NCBI RefSeq assembly: GCF_022539315.1
Contig: NC_066322.1
Span: 19,168,765 to 19,232,764, forward strand
DNA: 64,000 nucleotides
Direction: 5' to 3'
Source: Serinus canaria
Lineage: Eukaryota > Chordata > Aves > Passeriformes > Fringillidae
The notes beneath the pieces are model-generated. The model did no database searches and was not told the DNA's origin. It saw nothing but the letters and a program-made list of their open reading frames with translations. A program made the position numbers and the translations under genes. Of the stretch, positions 62,088 through 64,000 are shown one piece after another (position 1 is the stretch's first letter; every line of letters starts with the position of its first letter).

Positions 62088-64000
62088 CTGTAAAATATGG
62101 ACACTGAGCTCATCATCTCAGGTTTTTTCAAATATAACCAGTGAAAAAAATGCTGAAAGTGCAATTCCCACCATACTAATAAGTAGCAAATGCTTACATA
62201 ACAACATTAAATTTCTTTTTTTGATATTTTATTCACAGGCTAAATGTACCAAACAGCTCTTATTCCCCTATAAATTTTTTCTGCTTTTTTAGAATGTCTA
62301 AAAGATTATGAGGTTCAATTTGTTTGGCAATACAAAAACAACACAAAAACCAAAAAAGCCAAAACCCAAAAATCCAAACCCCCCCCCCAACAAAACAGTA
62401 TATAAAAGAAAAAAGGCAATACTAATTTATATGTACAATAACAATTAATTTTAAACTTGCTTTGTACTGACTTCTATCTAGTCACTGTAGTTTATCCCCT
62501 GTTTCCAAAAAGGCCTCTCTTTCTACAGTGTGGCAAACATTTCTTTGTTCTCTAAATCAGGGATGGGCTCAGTAAGGAGCCTGATTACATTTGGACAGCC
62601 AAAAATTGACATATTATCCATGAAATACGAAAGTGAAAAATAAAAAGCCATTTTTCTCCTCCAAAACATCAAGGGCTGAATTTTAGGTCAGGTAATTAAT
62701 ATTCATAGCTTCAGTTATGAACAGAAGCAGTGTCTAGAATTTAATGCACTCTTCTGAAAATGGTTCTCTTATATGCTTAGTTTAGAAAAGATGCACTCAA
62801 GATAATGGACCAACTGTTCTCCTGCAAGGTTAACTTTTAGCCTGGGAAATGTCTTTATTACAAGCTATTTCTTGCCAACCAGTGAGCAGCTTAAAGGAAC
62901 ATGAAAGAAAAGTGACTATGCTCAAATGCTGTGATTTTGTGAATCTATATAGGACTCATCTGTTCATTAATGCAACAAGCAGATATTTTTGTAAAAAAAA
63001 GTTCTGAAGATCAGCAACTGGAAAAATTCAATCACTTCCATTTATTTGTTTCTTTTTACTTCTTAACAACATATAGAAAAGCAATTCAGGCTCCTTAAAG
63101 GTAAAGCACCAGAACACAAATTTAATTTTACAGATAAGAACTGTACTTCCAGTTAAGGATCTGCCTGTTTGCTTTGTGGGCTCAGGGCTTTAGATCAGTG
63201 TTTGACCTAGAGCCATTTTTTATACTAGAGCTGAATTTAGCCCAAACTTTTTATTGCCTGACATATTTCACTGTCCACTGCTACCTTGAGCAACTCCACT
63301 GGTTTTAATTCCTGGAAATTTATATTCATTTTATAGCTATTTACATAGAAGTATATTAAGATCTTTCATTTGCTTCTGAAATTAAGCTTTCTCCAGGATG
63401 GCACTGAACATCTGCAGCACTGCATGAACCTTTTGGCCAGCAGAGATAGTTCAGACTTACATCAAAGATAATGCCAAATGAATTGAATTAACCACAAGAG
63501 GACTTTGACCATTTGTTGTGGGTATCAACAGCTTTTTTCTTTGGTATTTTAAGGAGCTGTAATGGGTAAAGGACTTAGTTTTATTTCTTCAAAATACAGA
63601 GAAGCTTAAACACCCTGGGCCAAATGCTGACTATTTAAAACAGGAAGAATATTTTAAATCCCTGCTGTTCCAGTAATAATCAGTAATGTCTGATGTAGGT
63701 AACCCTTTGTGTAGGTTGTAATTTGTTGGGTGGATCACAGTTTGCAGTGATAATAAGAAAGATCCACAGGTACATAAATAAATTCAGAAGCATTTTAGAA
63801 ACAGTACTTTTTTTCTTACATGAATTAATTTACATGCCCATTTTCTTTACTTGCTTGAAGTTCCCACATGGATTCTAATCCACCCTATCTAAGAGACTGG
63901 AAAGGGTTGTATGTGGCAGTTTGTACTTGAGAAATAGGGTCCCTGCATAATTTAGAAAAGAAGCTGCAGTTTGAATCAATTAGCACTGTGATGGCTAAAG
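62088..64000 (-). other. COL11A1: COL11A1 intron reaching the window edge
   Basis: No Gly-X-Y exon could be read on the minus strand in this 1.9 kb, so the next upstream exon lies outside. An A-rich low-complexity tract with a C10 run occupies about 62331-62390. Confidence 0.8.
62331..62390. repeat. A-rich/poly-C low-complexity tract
   Basis: Repeated short A runs broken by C or CC, ending in C10 (62379-62388). Resembles a decayed retroposon tail or a simple repeat. Confidence 0.6.

Overview
The window looks like bird nuclear DNA. The evidence is AT-rich vertebrate non-coding sequence, small exons with GT-AG introns, and several diverged CR1 retroposon pieces of the avian type near 2.5, 15.4, 18.4 and 44.3-44.8 kb. 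The species cannot be fixed from the sequence alone.

The one gene I can support is the 3' end of the fibrillar collagen gene COL11A1, the alpha-1 chain of type XI collagen, on the minus strand between about 62.1 and 50.45 kb. Thirteen exons join in frame without a break and give the last 444 residues. These are 59 uninterrupted Gly-X-Y triplets, a C-telopeptide with a basic KKTRR site, a heptad-like trimerising segment, and a complete COLFI C-propeptide ending in CFLG and a stop codon. The gene continues upstream past the right edge. A 3' untranslated region of about 1.6 kb follows the stop. It carries four miR-29 seed matches within 665 bases and an AATAAA signal near 50465.

Positions 1 to about 50450 lie downstream of the collagen gene and look like a gene desert. 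I found no convincing protein-coding exon, tRNA or rRNA there. The desert holds CR1 fragments, a possible retroviral LTR (about 4.62-4.92 kb), an AT-rich simple-repeat island (12.6-12.85 kb), poly-T and poly-C tracts, three G-quadruplex motifs, a ZNF143/THAP11-type site (40141), a small CpG cluster (6.92-7.05 kb) and several stretches that resemble conserved developmental enhancers. In mammals, as I recall, COL11A1 faces OLFM3 across a large gene desert, which fits this layout.

I see no novel multigene system. The most useful leads are the miR-29 cluster, the eight-cysteine C-propeptide with an altered region around the expected procollagen C-proteinase site, and the candidate regulatory elements.
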